DNA of 64,000 nt from Mycobacterium sp. SM1 (lineage in GTDB: Bacteria > Actinomycetota > Actinomycetes > Mycobacteriales > Mycobacteriaceae), in the NCBI RefSeq assembly GCF_018361265.1, contig NZ_JAFLNH010000001.1:62001-126000 (forward strand), given 5' to 3'. Positions within the stretch are counted from its first letter, which is position 1. The number at the start of each line of letters is the position of its first letter. This document shows, piece after piece, positions 8,467 to 17,080 of this stretch. The notes under the pieces were generated by a model. The model was not told where the DNA came from, did not search any database, and saw only the letters and a list, made by a program, of their open reading frames with translations. Position numbers and translations under genes: made by a program.

Positions 8467-9369
8467 TCACGCCTCGGCCAGGAACCGCGTCAGATAGAAC
8501 GGTTCGATGGGGCCGATTACGACCCCGGCGCCGACCGGACCGAAGGCTTCCTGAAGCCTGGTGTCGAGATGGGAGTTTTCATGATCCCAGACCGACTCCC
8601 ACACGCCGTGCATGAGGTAGGCGCGCAACTCGCCGTCAGGGGTTGCGTTGCGCAGGATCTCGGTCGACAACGCTTTGCGATAAAGCCGATTGGCCTTGCT
8701 GCCGGGTTGGCCGATGCCGTTTGGATCATCAGTTGGCTGATAGGTCTCTTGCGCCACCTCGAGGAGTGGGAGAACGAGCTTCTCCCACTCGAGGTGTCCG
8801 GCATCGGCGACCATGACATGGTTGACGACCGTGACGGTGTCGCGCTCGGGGGCTTCGACGGGATGGCGCAAAAAGTCCGTCATTTCCCTGGTCGTCGTAT
8901 AAATGCCCGCGCGGTTGCCGGCGGCGATAGTTTGAAAAACGCTGCGGTAGAGGCTCATCGGCCGGCGAGATTTGGCGATTCCGGTCGACGTCTCCGTCAC
9001 GGCATGAAGAAACGGCAGCACCGCGCGGTCGAAGTCCTCGTTGATCTGTGATGCCTGCAGTTGCGCATGATCGGCAAAGCGAACGAACAGCGAATAGAAA
9101 TACGGCTGTGAATGGCTCCTGATGCCATCGAGGTACGCCTCGGCGAGGACTCCCTTATATGCCTCGGGGTAGTTTTTCACCATGGTCGAGTCGCCGCTCA
9201 TCTGCTTGAGCATGAGGCTCAAAAAACCCGGGGCCTGCCGCCATGCCGAAGCCCGTTCCCTCAGCGTCCCCATGGCGGCGTCGTGTTCCGGGCCGGCGAC
9301 GCGAAACTCGAAATAAAGCGTCACAGGCCCTTCAGGCGTGGTCTCGGACCCAGATCTCAGCTGCGTCAT
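8467..9369 (-). CDS. Unrecognised 300-aa protein, possibly dimeric alpha/beta-barrel (ABM-like) fold
   Basis: An intact leftward gene stranded among transposase remnants. The first third (EGPVTLYFEFRVAGPEHDAA, RERASAWRQAPGFLSLMLKQ) has the beta strand-helix-strand pattern and aromatic-rich FLSLML core of antibiotic-biosynthesis-monooxygenase-like domains. The second half (RDTVTVVNHVMVADAGHLEW, FGPVGAGVVIGPIEPFYLTRF) might be a second such unit. That would make a tandem ABM-like protein, but no catalytic motif supports a named enzyme. There is no signal peptide or membrane segment. It is a passenger of the island with no functional partner nearby. Confidence 0.55.
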   Translation of the reverse strand: MTQLRSGSETTPEGPVTLYFEFRVAGPEHDAAMGTLRERASAWRQAPGFLSLMLKQMSGDSTMVKNYPEAYKGVLAEAYLDGIRSHSQPYFYSLFVRFADHAQLQASQINEDFDRAVLPFLHAVTETSTGIAKSRRPMSLYRSVFQTIAAGNRAGIYTTTREMTDFLRHPVEAPERDTVTVVNHVMVADAGHLEWEKLVLPLLEVAQETYQPTDDPNGIGQPGSKANRLYRKALSTEILRNATPDGELRAYLMHGVWESVWDHENSHLDTRLQEAFGPVGAGVVIGPIEPFYLTRFLAEA

Positions 9370-9472
9370 GTTGCCATTCTCCTACGAAAATTAGGTGACC
9401 ACAAGCCTGGTGAGCACAGGTGGTGGTGACCCGCCAGCGGTATCGGTGCATGCGTGGATCGGGCGGGTTTGG

Positions 9473-10536
9473 TTATGCGGTGTCGGCGAGTGGTTGCAAG
9501 GTGACGCGGTAGCCGAGTGCTTCGAGTTGTCCGATCGCGCGGGCTTTGGTCTTGGCTGGAACGCGCCGGGTGTAGTAGTCGGCGCCGGGGTCGCGGTAGA
9601 ACTCGCCGTGGGTGAGCATGTTCCAGGCGGCGACGAGCATCGCATGCTCCACGGCCACAAGGGCTTTCATGGGCCTTGGCGGGATGCGATGCGTCTGTAT
9701 TTGGCCGAGAAGTAGGTGCTCTTGGAGCGGGTTGCCGCCAATGCCGCAGTGCCCAGGGCGCCCTTGAGGTAGTGGTTGCCGGGGCGAGTCTTGGTCGATT
9801 TCACCCGCCCTGCAGACTCGTTGGACCCCGGCGCGGTGCCCGCCCACGAGGCCAGATGCCCGGCGGTCGGGAACTGGGTCATGTCCCCGCCGGTTTCGGC
9901 GAGGAACACCTCAGCCACGATCCGGGAGAAGCCCGGGATGCTGATCAGCAGCTCCCGGGCCGCGCAGAAAGGTTGCATCGATTCCTCGATGCGGGCCGAG
10001 AGCTGCGCGATGTCGGCGGTGTGGGCGTCGATGCGGTCCAAAAACAGCTGGGCCATGAACGCGTGGTGGGCGCTGAAGTGCCCGTTAAGGGCCTCGGTCA
10101 ACGCCGGGATCTTGCTGCGCAGCCGTCGTTTCGCCAGATCGGCGATCCCCGCAGGATCCTCACGGCCCTCGATCAACGCCGCCAGCATCAACCGCCCGGG
10201 CACCCCGGTGATGTCGGTGGCCACCGAGGACAGTTTGACCCCGGCTTCGAGCAGCTTCTCCAGTCGCTGGATCTCGCGGCTGCGCTCCTGGGTGATCACG
10301 GTGCGGGCACGAGTCAGATCACGCAGCGCCCGGACCGGTTCGGGCGGCACGAACGACGCGCGCACCAGTCCGTGCGCCCCGAGATCGGCGAGCCACGCGC
10401 AATCGGACAGACACGTCGCTTTTGCGGCCCGGCACGGTCTTGACGTCACGGGCGTTGACCAGCATCACCTCGACGTGTTCTTCGAGCAGGTAGTAGAACG
10501 GGCGCCAGTAATCGCTGGTGGCCTCCATCACCACAC
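9473..10536 (-). pseudogene. IS110-family transposase pseudogene
   Basis: A leftward IS110/IS1111-type transposase in several frames. The DEDD-domain part reads VMEATSDYWRPFYYLLEEHV and ARDVKTVPGRK. After a frameshift near 10410-10440, SDCAWLADLGAHGLVRASF and RTVITQERSREIQRLEKLLE follow, then the Transposase_20 part LISIPGFSRIVAEVFLAETG and GHLASWAGTAPGSNESAGRV. A further shift near 9670 leads into KALVAVEHAMLVAAWNMLTH and the stop at 9473. The first ~60 residues, with the first acidic residue, are not seen beyond 10536. Confidence 0.8.
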
Positions 10537-10633
10537 ACGTCCTTCTGCTCCACCAGGTGCCCTACGGACTGCGGAAGTCGGGTCCTGGTGCAGGGCACCA
10601 GGCGTCCAGTCATGCAACGAAGACTCCGCCGAT

Positions 10634-10673
10634 GGCTATAATGCGAGTCGGTCGCATTCGCACAAGGAGCACA
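10634..10673 (+). promoter_or_regulatory. Possible -10 box and ribosome binding site of the 11-residue-repeat gene
   Basis: CTATAATGCG at 10634-10643 contains a perfect TATAAT about 40 bases before the ATG at 10678, and AAGGAG near 10662-10667 sits about 10 bases before it. No clear -35 hexamer was found. Confidence 0.4.
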
Positions 10674-10677
10674 TCTC

Positions 10678-10911
10678 ATGCTCGCATCAAAGGAAAGCGC
10701 CGAGGTCTCACGGACGCATCTGGCCGAGCACGAGAAAATGGCCGAGGCACACTTGCGAGAGCATCGCGAGCTGGCGGACGACCATCTCGCTGAACTCCGA
10801 GCCCTCACGGACCGGCATCTGGCCGAGCATCGCGATTTCTCTAACCCTGATTTTTCAGGACCTCCTGACGTATCCGTGGGTGGGTGGGGCCGATTCGGGG
10901 CCGTGATCTGA
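10678..10911 (+). CDS. Short protein of 11-residue repeats, 3' end replaced by an insertion
   Basis: The ATG has a good ribosome binding site. After MLASKESAEVSRT the protein is built from 11-residue units: HLAEHEKMAEA, HLREHRELADD, HLAELRALTDR, then HLAEHRDFS. Such hendecads form long amphipathic helices or right-handed coiled coils. The native frame is interrupted at about 10844 by the IS1380-type element, and the last 22 codons (NPDFSGPPDV...) are insertion-sequence DNA. The original protein was therefore longer, perhaps with more repeats. I do not recognise a family; an apolipoprotein-like or filament/membrane-surface helix is possible. Confidence 0.5.
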   Translation: MLASKESAEVSRTHLAEHEKMAEAHLREHRELADDHLAELRALTDRHLAEHRDFSNPDFSGPPDVSVGGWGRFGAVI

Positions 10912-12524
10912 TGGTTGAATTCGTTTGTGCTTGCTTCCGCGATAGTTGCCTGTAGCGCTGCCCGGGTGGGAGGTGTCCATGTGGAGCCCCCGAGCGCAGC
11001 GAGGCGGAACGACATGGACACCGACGAGCGGGTAGCGCAGAATCGGCGACGTCTGAGAGGGGAAACCCGAGGGGTGCCCTGGTGGAGGGGTGTTAGCCGC
11101 GGCCGGGCAGGGTGGGGCGGTGGCCGCCGAGGGCGAGCATGGCCAGGGCGATCAGCGCGGCGGGGTTGTGGAATCCGAACGCGATGCGGGTGAGCAGGCG
11201 GATCTTGGTGTTGGTGGATTCGATCAATCCTTGGGACAGGCCGTGGTCGAGGGCGGCGTCGATGGCCTCGCGGTGGCGTTTGATGCGGCCGGCCAGCTCG
11301 ACGAAGACCGGGATGCGGCAGCGCCGCGCCCAGGAGATCCACTTGTCGAGGGCGTCTTTGCCGTCCTGTCCTTTGACCGAAAACACATGCCGCAGGCCCT
11401 CTTTGAGCAGGTATGCGCGGTAGAGCCGGGTGTCGGTCTTAGCGATCCAGGCCAGTTTGGCGGTTTGGCGTTCGGTGAGGTCCTCGGGGTTTTTCCACAG
11501 CGCATAGCGGGCGGCTTTGAGCGCCGTGCCCGCTCATGACCCGGGCGCGGCGCGGTGTTCCTGCCGGGGCGACCACGGCCCCACTTGGCCTCGCCGCGCG
11601 CGATCGCTCGCGCGTCGTTCCAGGCCCGGCGCCGCTCGGCGTCCAGCGCCTCGGTGGCCCAGGCCAGCACATGAAACGGATCTGCGCAGCGGATCGCGCC
11701 CGGGCAGCGCTCGGCGACCACATCGGCAATCCAGTCCGCCGCGTCGGCGGACACATGGGTGATCTGCGCGCACCGCTGGGCGCCCAGAGCGTCGAAAAAC
11801 CGCCGCAGCGTCTTGGTGTCGCGGCCCGGGGCGGCCCACACCAGCCGGCCGCTGTCGTGGTCAACCACCACCGTGAGCTACTTGTGGTGACGCTTATAGG
11901 AGATCTCATCGATGCCGATCCGACGCAGACCCGCAAACCGGTCGATCCTCTTCTCCGTGTCGGCCCACACCCTCGCCACGATCGCCCCTACGGTGCGCCA
12001 GGCGACCCGCATCAACTCGCACACCGCGGTTTTCGAACACGCCACCGCCAGCCAGGCCACCGTGTCATCAAAGGCCAAAGTGTGCCCGGCATGGTGGCGC
12101 GCCCACGGCACCGCCACCACCGTAGGCCCATGGGCGGGGCAGTTCACCCGCGGCGCATCGGCCTCCAGCACCACCTGCATCGTGCCCCAATCCAGGCCCC
12201 GCCACCGGCGCCGACCCTCACCCCGGTCATACCAGGGCGCCCTGCGACCGCAGCGGCCACAACGGCGCGAAACACCACTTCGCGGCCGCACCCGCGCCAC
12301 CACCAGCGTGTCGCCGTCGGCGTCTTCCTGCCCGAACTCCTCGAACTCGATGTCTTCGATCACGGTGCGCTGGTCGACACCCAGCAGCGCACGCCATAGC
12401 CTCACATTGCGCACGTCGTTGTTGGCTCCTTTGGTTCCTGACCTTCCACAAGCCAGAAACCTTAAGCCACAACGACGTGCGCCCCTTACATCAACAACCC
12501 ACCCACGGAAGCGTCAGAAGAGCC
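10858..12524 (-). mobile_element. ISL3-family insertion sequence with 8-bp target duplication
   Basis: Imperfect terminal inverted repeats: left GGACCTCCTGACGTATCCGT at 10858 and right (reverse strand) GGCTCTTCTGACGCTTCCGT from 12524. An 8-bp direct repeat ATTTTTCA flanks it exactly (10850-10857 and 12525-12532), the duplication length typical for ISL3. Size 1667 bp. The ~210 bases between the left repeat and the transposase stop hold a perfect 10-bp inverted repeat (GGTGTCCATG at 10972-10981 and CATGGACACC at 11013-11022). The transposase is broken, so transposition preceded decay. Confidence 0.9.
11093..12414 (-). pseudogene. ISL3-family transposase, nonsense and frameshift mutations
   Basis: The N-terminal part (12414 to ~11878) contains the ISL3 zinc ribbon (CGRCGRRAPW and VNCPAHGP), the helix-turn-helix region, and the first catalytic Asp in RIGIDEISYKRHH. 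The next codons should read K-Y-L-T-V-V-V-D, but a TAG stands where Tyr is expected (near 11877-11880). The frame then continues LVWAAPGRDTKTLRRFFDAL and CADPFHVLAWATEAL (second Asp). It is lost by a one-base deletion near 11522 and resumes as FSVKGQDGKDALDKW and LIESTNTKIRLLTRIAFGFH (catalytic Glu) to a stop at 11093. About 440 residues were encoded originally. Confidence 0.85.
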
Positions 12525-12637
12525 ATTTTTCAGCCGGCTATGGATTGAGGGCCGCGTCGTAGCGCGGAAGTGCCCTTCCTGCAAGGGATAATCGTGTTTG
12601 TGGAAGGCGACGATGATCCCAGAGAAAGGGAACCCGT

Positions 12638-13414
12638 GTGGTGAATGCTACCGGTTTGTTGTTCGATGTCGATGATGTGGTGCTGGCGAGTCCGAAACAC
12701 CCGGTGCCGCACCCGCTGATGCGGGTCGACTCGGCCGGCTACCAGCAGCAGGTGATCGAGGCCGCCGAACGCCACGGCGCGGACTACTCGGTCACGGTCA
12801 AACAGTACAAGCCGGTCGCGGCCGTGATCCACGCGCTGGCCACCGACCCGCACACCGTATGGGCCCCGGCAAAAGGGCAGGAGACCGACAAGGGCAGCCA
12901 GATCGCCGAGACCACCACCACGGTGCTGGGACGGCGTGTGCGGCTGATCGTGCGCCGCCAACCCAAACAGCCCGGTGAGCAGCTGGCCTTCGATGACCTG
13001 GATGGCTGGCGGCTGCACGCGATCATCACCAACGTGCCCGCCGAGCGGATGAGCGCCGCCGAGGTCGCCGCGCATCACCGGCTGCGCGGCGGCATCCCCG
13101 AAGACACCATCCGGGCGCTTAAAAACGACTTCGGGATGATCCACGCCCCGGTGCGATCGTTCTTCGGTAACTGGCTGTACTGGCAGGCCGCCGCGCTGGC
13201 CCACAACATCGGGTGCTGGTTGCGCGCCCTGGCGTTGCCCCGCGCGGTGCGTCGAGCGCGGGGAAAACGACTACGCCTGGCATTTCTCAACGTCGCCGCC
13301 CGGCTGGTGCGTCACGGCCGACGCCTGCACCTGCGTTTTGCCGCCGCCTACCCCCACGTGGAGGCGTTCGCCACCGCGCTACCACGCATCCGGGCGCTAC
13401 CGGCCTTCGGTTGA
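12638..13414 (+). pseudogene. IS1380-type transposase, C-terminal half
   Basis: An open frame of 258 codons matching the C-terminal half of DDE transposases of the IS1380 type: PHPLMRVDSAGYQQQVIEAA (second catalytic Asp region), RLIVRRQPKQPGEQLAFDDL, AAHHRLRGGIPEDTIRALKN and APVRSFFGNWLYWQAAALAH (Glu region), ending RLHLRFAAAYPHVEAFA. The N-terminal ~220 residues with the first Asp are missing, although the element's left terminal repeat is only ~100 bases away, so an internal deletion is likely. This is not the missing half of the remnant at 7414-8080: the strand and surroundings differ. Confidence 0.7.
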
Positions 13415-14043
13415 CCGCCGCAAACCGGCCCGTCAACGCACACCTCGCACCCCATCTCCAACCCTCCACCGCGCCCCAACGCGATCGACCTATCCCTAAA
13501 ACCGGTCACCACAGCCCCGCGGCCGTGCCCACCCCCAATTACACCATCACCCAACAGCCTCCAACCCCCATCAGCGCATCCCAACAGCGCAGCCACCACC
13601 GCCCCGGCCACCGAAAACAAGATCATCACAGGCCGGCTGAAAAATCAGGGTCAGAATTAGGCGTTGGATTCCACGCCGCCACGATGCCACGTCACGGGTC
13701 AGTGGTTGCTCTGAAGAAATAACTTTGCTCATATGTCGTGTATGACGCGTATATGATGCGCGGCCCTTTCGTCAAGCTTGGCCAGGGCCGCGTCAGACGG
13801 CCTGCCCGTCCTGATCGGCGCGGAGACGGTCCACCTCGGCAACGGGTCGGCCATGCAAACTCAGGCAACCCAGTCGTGGGCCTCGCCCTGGCTGCGATGT
13901 ACTCGACGGTGCGGCGAACCCATGCGCTGGTCGCCGGGCGGCACCATGCGCACAGCTCCGGTGCCATCGTCTGGACGACGCCGTTCAGCAAGCGGCCATC
14001 GTCCAGGACCATAAGGTGATCGTTAGGTGAGGAGCCTCAGCAG
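13415..14043. other. IS tail and intergenic region upstream of the MFS gene
   Basis: From 13415 to 13652 is the C-rich 3' untranslated part and right terminal repeat of the IS1380-type element. From 13653 to 14043 I see no supported gene: overlapping short frames on both strands lack recognisable motifs. A GAGGAG near 14026-14031 is the likely ribosome binding site for the MFS gene. A decayed gene in 13740-14010 cannot be excluded. Confidence 0.4.
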
Positions 14044-15282
14044 ATGAGTCAGCCACCCGGCCCGCCGGGGATCTCCCCGCGAACCTCCGCTGGCGGCGGC
14101 CCGCGGCACCAGGGCAGAGCAGGGCTGTCCGCGGCTTTCAAGTTCGTCTTGCTGGTCGGCGTGATGAGCTTTTTCGCCGATTTCACCTATGAAGGTTCAC
14201 GCAGCATCATCGGCCAGTACTTGGGTCTCCTCGGCGCAGGAGCGCTGGCCATCGCGGTGGTCACGGGATTCGGCGAACTGCTCGGCTACGGGCTGAGGCT
14301 GGTCTCTGGGTCGGGCGCCGACCGCACCGGGAAGTACTGGCAGATCACGATCGCCGGCTACGTGCTGCAAATGTCGGTGGTACCGTTGCTCGCGCTGGCC
14401 AGCTCGTGGCAGATAGCCGCCGCGTTGATCATCCTCGAGCGGATCGGCAAGGCGCTGCGCAACCCACCGCGGGACGCGATGCTGTCTCGCGCCGCGAAGG
14501 GCATTGGCTACGGCTGGGGCTTCGGGGTGCACGAAGCGCTCGACCAGTTCGGCGCGCTGTTCGGCCCGCTGCTAGTCGCGTTCGTGGGGGCCACCAGCGC
14601 GCAGAACTACCGCCTCGCGTTCGCCGTGCTGGCGGTGCCCGCGGTGATCATGCTGTCGTTGCTGGCCGTGGCCCGCAGCCTTTATCCCCGACCGCAAGAT
14701 CTTTCCACCGAATACGGCGCCACCATGCGCGGTCGCGGGTTGCCGCGCGCATTCTGGATCTACCTCGCGGCCGCCGCGTTGGTCGCCGCGGGATTCGCCG
14801 ATTTTCCGATCATGGCCTTCCACTTTCAGCGAACCGGAACCGTACCCGCTGACCTCACACCAGTTTTCTACGCCGCAGCGATGGCGATATCCGGCACCGG
14901 ATCACTGGTGTTTGGTCGCCTGTTCGACCGGCTCGGAATTGGACTGCTGATACCGCTCACTCTACTCAGTGCCGCCTACGCGCCCCTAGCGTTCCTGGGC
15001 GGCTTCTGGCCGGCCCTGGTCGGCTCTTGCCTGTGGGGCCTGGGCATGGGGGTGCACGAATCGATCATCCCCGCCGCCGTCGCTCCCATGGTGTCCCCGG
15101 ACCGGCGCGCTTCCGCCTATGGGCTGTTCACCGCCGTCTACGGGGTTGCCTGGTTCGCGGGCAGTACCGTGGTCGGCGCCCTGTTCAGGGTCTCACTGTC
15201 CACCGTGGTGCTGTTCTGCGTCGTCACCGAACTCGCGGCGATCCCGCTGGTTATGCTCGTCGCGCGTCGGTCGACGAACTGA
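14044..15282 (+). CDS. MFS transporter
   Basis: A 412-aa integral membrane protein with the length and hydrophobic pattern of a 12-helix major facilitator. After a ~30-residue Gly/Pro-rich cytoplasmic N-terminus, the first segment reads FKFVLLVGVMSFFADFTYEG. The loop ERIGKALRNPPRDAMLSRAA is characteristic of a subgroup of bacterial MFS permeases, and the loop between helices 8 and 9 contains VFGRLFDRLG, an MFS-A-like motif. Substrate unknown. It is intact and stands alone, flanked by insertion sequences, upstream of the MutS-like pair. A part in export of the lipid made by the neighbouring cluster is conceivable but unsupported. Confidence 0.75.
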   Translation: MSQPPGPPGISPRTSAGGGPRHQGRAGLSAAFKFVLLVGVMSFFADFTYEGSRSIIGQYLGLLGAGALAIAVVTGFGELLGYGLRLVSGSGADRTGKYWQITIAGYVLQMSVVPLLALASSWQIAAALIILERIGKALRNPPRDAMLSRAAKGIGYGWGFGVHEALDQFGALFGPLLVAFVGATSAQNYRLAFAVLAVPAVIMLSLLAVARSLYPRPQDLSTEYGATMRGRGLPRAFWIYLAAAALVAAGFADFPIMAFHFQRTGTVPADLTPVFYAAAMAISGTGSLVFGRLFDRLGIGLLIPLTLLSAAYAPLAFLGGFWPALVGSCLWGLGMGVHESIIPAAVAPMVSPDRRASAYGLFTAVYGVAWFAGSTVVGALFRVSLSTVVLFCVVTELAAIPLVMLVARRSTN

Positions 15283-15322
15283 AGGACATGTCGCGGCGCA
15301 ACGGCCTTAGGGCTGCGTCCGG

Positions 15323-15340
15323 TAATATTGTAATATTGTA
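15323..15340. repeat. AT-rich tandem repeat TAATATTG x2
   Basis: TAATATTG occurs twice in tandem (15323-15330, 15331-15338) followed by TA, an AT-rich island in GC-rich DNA, 40 bases after the MFS stop. Possibly an operator or a remnant of an insertion target. Confidence 0.4.
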
Positions 15341-15460
15341 CGGTGCGGCGCTGCGCCAACACCAGGACGGGTCTGCGCTCTCCCCGCGAATCTCGCGTTG
15401 GTCACAAAGAACGCTCGGTTAAGAGCGTGTCTTGCGTGGCGTATGACCGGGTCTCATGGG

Positions 15461-16739
15461 GTTGACCCCTGAGGGTGGACACCTGACTGGTGGGGCTGCT
15501 GGTCCCGCGGGAAGGATGTCCGTGTCTCGGGCAAGCGTGGCAAGTACACCCCGGAGTTTGGGGAGCAGGCTGCCCGCCTGGTGATTGAGACCGGCCGCCC
15601 GGTGGCTCATGTGGCCGCCGTGATCGGGGTTGGTGATCCAGTGCTGGGGCGTTGGGTGCGCCTGCAACGCCACGCGGCCGAAGCTGGCGATACTGGCGCG
15701 GTGTTCGATGCTGATGAGCGCGCTGAGTTGGAGCCTCTGCGTAAAAAGAACGCCGAATTACGTTTGGATCGTGAGTTTTTGAAAAAGCCGCGGCCTTGTT
15801 CGTCTGCGAGCAGCACCGGTAGCAGACTAGTGGGTGATCGAGGCGCAGCGGGCCACCGACCCGATCAAGCGGATGGGCGAGCTGCTGGAGGTGTCGCGCT
15901 CGGGCTACTACAAGTGGCGTACATCCCGCGATCGCGAGCCGAGTCCAGGCTCAGCGGCGGCGCGCAGTTGGATGCCACGCTCGCCAAGGTCCACGCGGGC
16001 CTCCGACGGTGGCTGCGGCGCCCCGCGTATCCTGGCCGATCTGCGCGATGAGGCTGAGCGGGTGTCGCGCAAGACGGTGGCGGCCGCACTGCGCCGGCGG
16101 GCTTTGGCCGGGATCTGTGCGCGCCGGTTCGCGCCGGCCACCACGGTGGTCGACCTGGATGCCGCGGTGCCTAAAGACCCGCTCACGCGCCGCTTCGACA
16201 CCGCAATCCTCAACCGGGTGGGGGCCAGCGATATCACCTACCTGGGCACGGGTGAGGGCTGGCTTTATCTGTGTGCCGTGCGCGACAATTGCTCACGGCG
16301 GGTGATCGGCTGGGGCAGCCACGATTGCCTGCACACCGATCTGGTGCGGGCCGCCGTGCAGAGGGCTGTGGCGATGCGCGGCGAGCTCGCCCAGCGGGTC
16401 GTGGTGCACGCCGATCGCGGCTGCCGGTGCACCTCCGCGCAGCTGGCGCGGTTGGCCCGCGAGCACAACCTGGCTCGCTCGGTGGGCCGCACCGCGGTGT
16501 GCTGGGACAACGCTCAGCAGGAATCGTTTTGGGCGACACTGAAAGTCGAGTTCTACGACCGATACCTGTGGCCGACCAAGACGGCCGCCACGCTCGCCGC
16601 CGGCGATGGGATCGAGCGGGTCTACAACCGACGCAGAGGTTATTCGGCCCTCGCTATGATAAGGCCGGTCGAGTTCGAAGACCGACTCACTCAGACGGCA
16701 CAAGCCGCCCGACCCTGTGCCCACCAAACGGGGTCAAGC
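15461..16739 (+). mobile_element. IS3-family element (decayed)
   Basis: Left end GTTGACCCCTGAGGGTGGAC (15461-15480) is matched on the other strand by GGCTTGACCCCGTTTGGTGG from 16740, giving imperfect inverted repeats around an orfA-orfB pair. orfA is broken twice by single-base indels, so the element is unlikely to be active. Flanking duplications were not identifiable. Confidence 0.7.
15516..15822 (+). pseudogene. IS3 OrfA, two frameshifts
   Basis: An ATG with AAGG just upstream starts MSVSR, but one extra G shifts the frame. The real sequence continues in another frame as GKRGKYTPEFGEQAARLVIE, GRPVAHVAAVIGVGDPVLGR (helix-turn-helix) and ERAELEPLRKKNAELRLDRE (leucine zipper). A second indel in the A-run near 15785 breaks the expected EFLKKAAALF ending. 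The stop of the native frame would be at 15820-15822. Confidence 0.7.
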
Positions 16740-16799
16740 CCAACGCCGATCGGGCCGGCGGCAGGTACGCGCCGGTTGGCCGCCACGGCCAGCACATAG
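15834..16799 (+). pseudogene. IS3 OrfB (DDE integrase), degenerate
   Basis: An open frame of 321 codons in the IS3 OrfB family. It opens MIEAQRATDPIKRMGELLEV then SRSGYYKW, and the integrase core shows ASDITYLGTGEGWLYLCAVR (first Asp), VVVHADRGCRCTSAQLARLA (second Asp; HADRGC instead of the usual HSDRGS) and WDNAQQESFWATLKVEFYDR (Glu). The segment SPRSTRASDGGC before GAPRIL does not fit the family, as if two compensating indels occurred. The last ~20 codons run past the inverted repeat. Probably inactive, though all three catalytic acids remain. Confidence 0.65.
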
Positions 16800-16960
16800 C
16801 CCAGGCCGTGACCATCAACCGCGGCGCGCGGTCGGGGACCGGCGCCATAGACCGCCATAGACTTCGTCACCGGCCACCCCTGCCGCGTGGACTTTCGCGG
16901 CCAAAACAGTCTCCGAGTCATACACCACGGTCGACCAGGCTGACAGCCAAGGCGGGTTTG
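16742..16960 (-). pseudogene. IS701-type transposase fragment
   Basis: A leftward scrap in two frames: ETVLAAKVHAAGVAGDEVYG and GLGYVLAVAANRRVPAAG, matching the GDEVYG and YVLAV region of IS701-family DDE transposases. It abuts the right end of the IS3 element. Too short and shifted to be functional. Confidence 0.55.
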
Positions 16961-17080
16961 GTCGCAAAGCCCCGCTAATCCTCGGGCGTCGCGATGGCCG
17001 ACTGCGCCGATCACGGTGTAACATCGCCGGTAGGCGATGAAGCCCGCCTTGACTGCCGAACCGGCTGATAGCTTCTACCG

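Larger units (their letters stand above)
10844..13652 (+). mobile_element. IS1380-type element with ISL3 inserted in its left terminal repeat
   Basis: The right end carries an inverted terminal repeat that reads, inward on the other strand, ACCCTGATTTTTCAGCCGGC (13633-13652). The left end shows ACCCTGATTTTTCA at 10844-10857. Removing the ISL3 element (10858-12524) and one copy of its 8-bp duplication restores exactly the same 20-base sequence, so the two are ends of one element. Its transposase (12638-13414) keeps only the C-terminal half, indicating internal loss. No target duplication was evident at the outer flanks. Confidence 0.75.

Noticed and set aside
10446-11342. Leftward 298-codon frame across the IS110, repeat-gene and ISL3 junctions
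   Set aside because: It crosses three unrelated sequences and is antisense to the 11-residue repeats; not a gene.
7414-13414. The IS1380-type N-half (7414-8080) and C-half (12638-13414) as pieces of one element
   Set aside because: They lie on opposite strands, and the terminal repeat of the second element is absent near the first; two different elements are more likely.
13738-14019. Possible small gene upstream of the MFS transporter
   Set aside because: Several overlapping frames on both strands, none with motifs or a good ribosome binding site.
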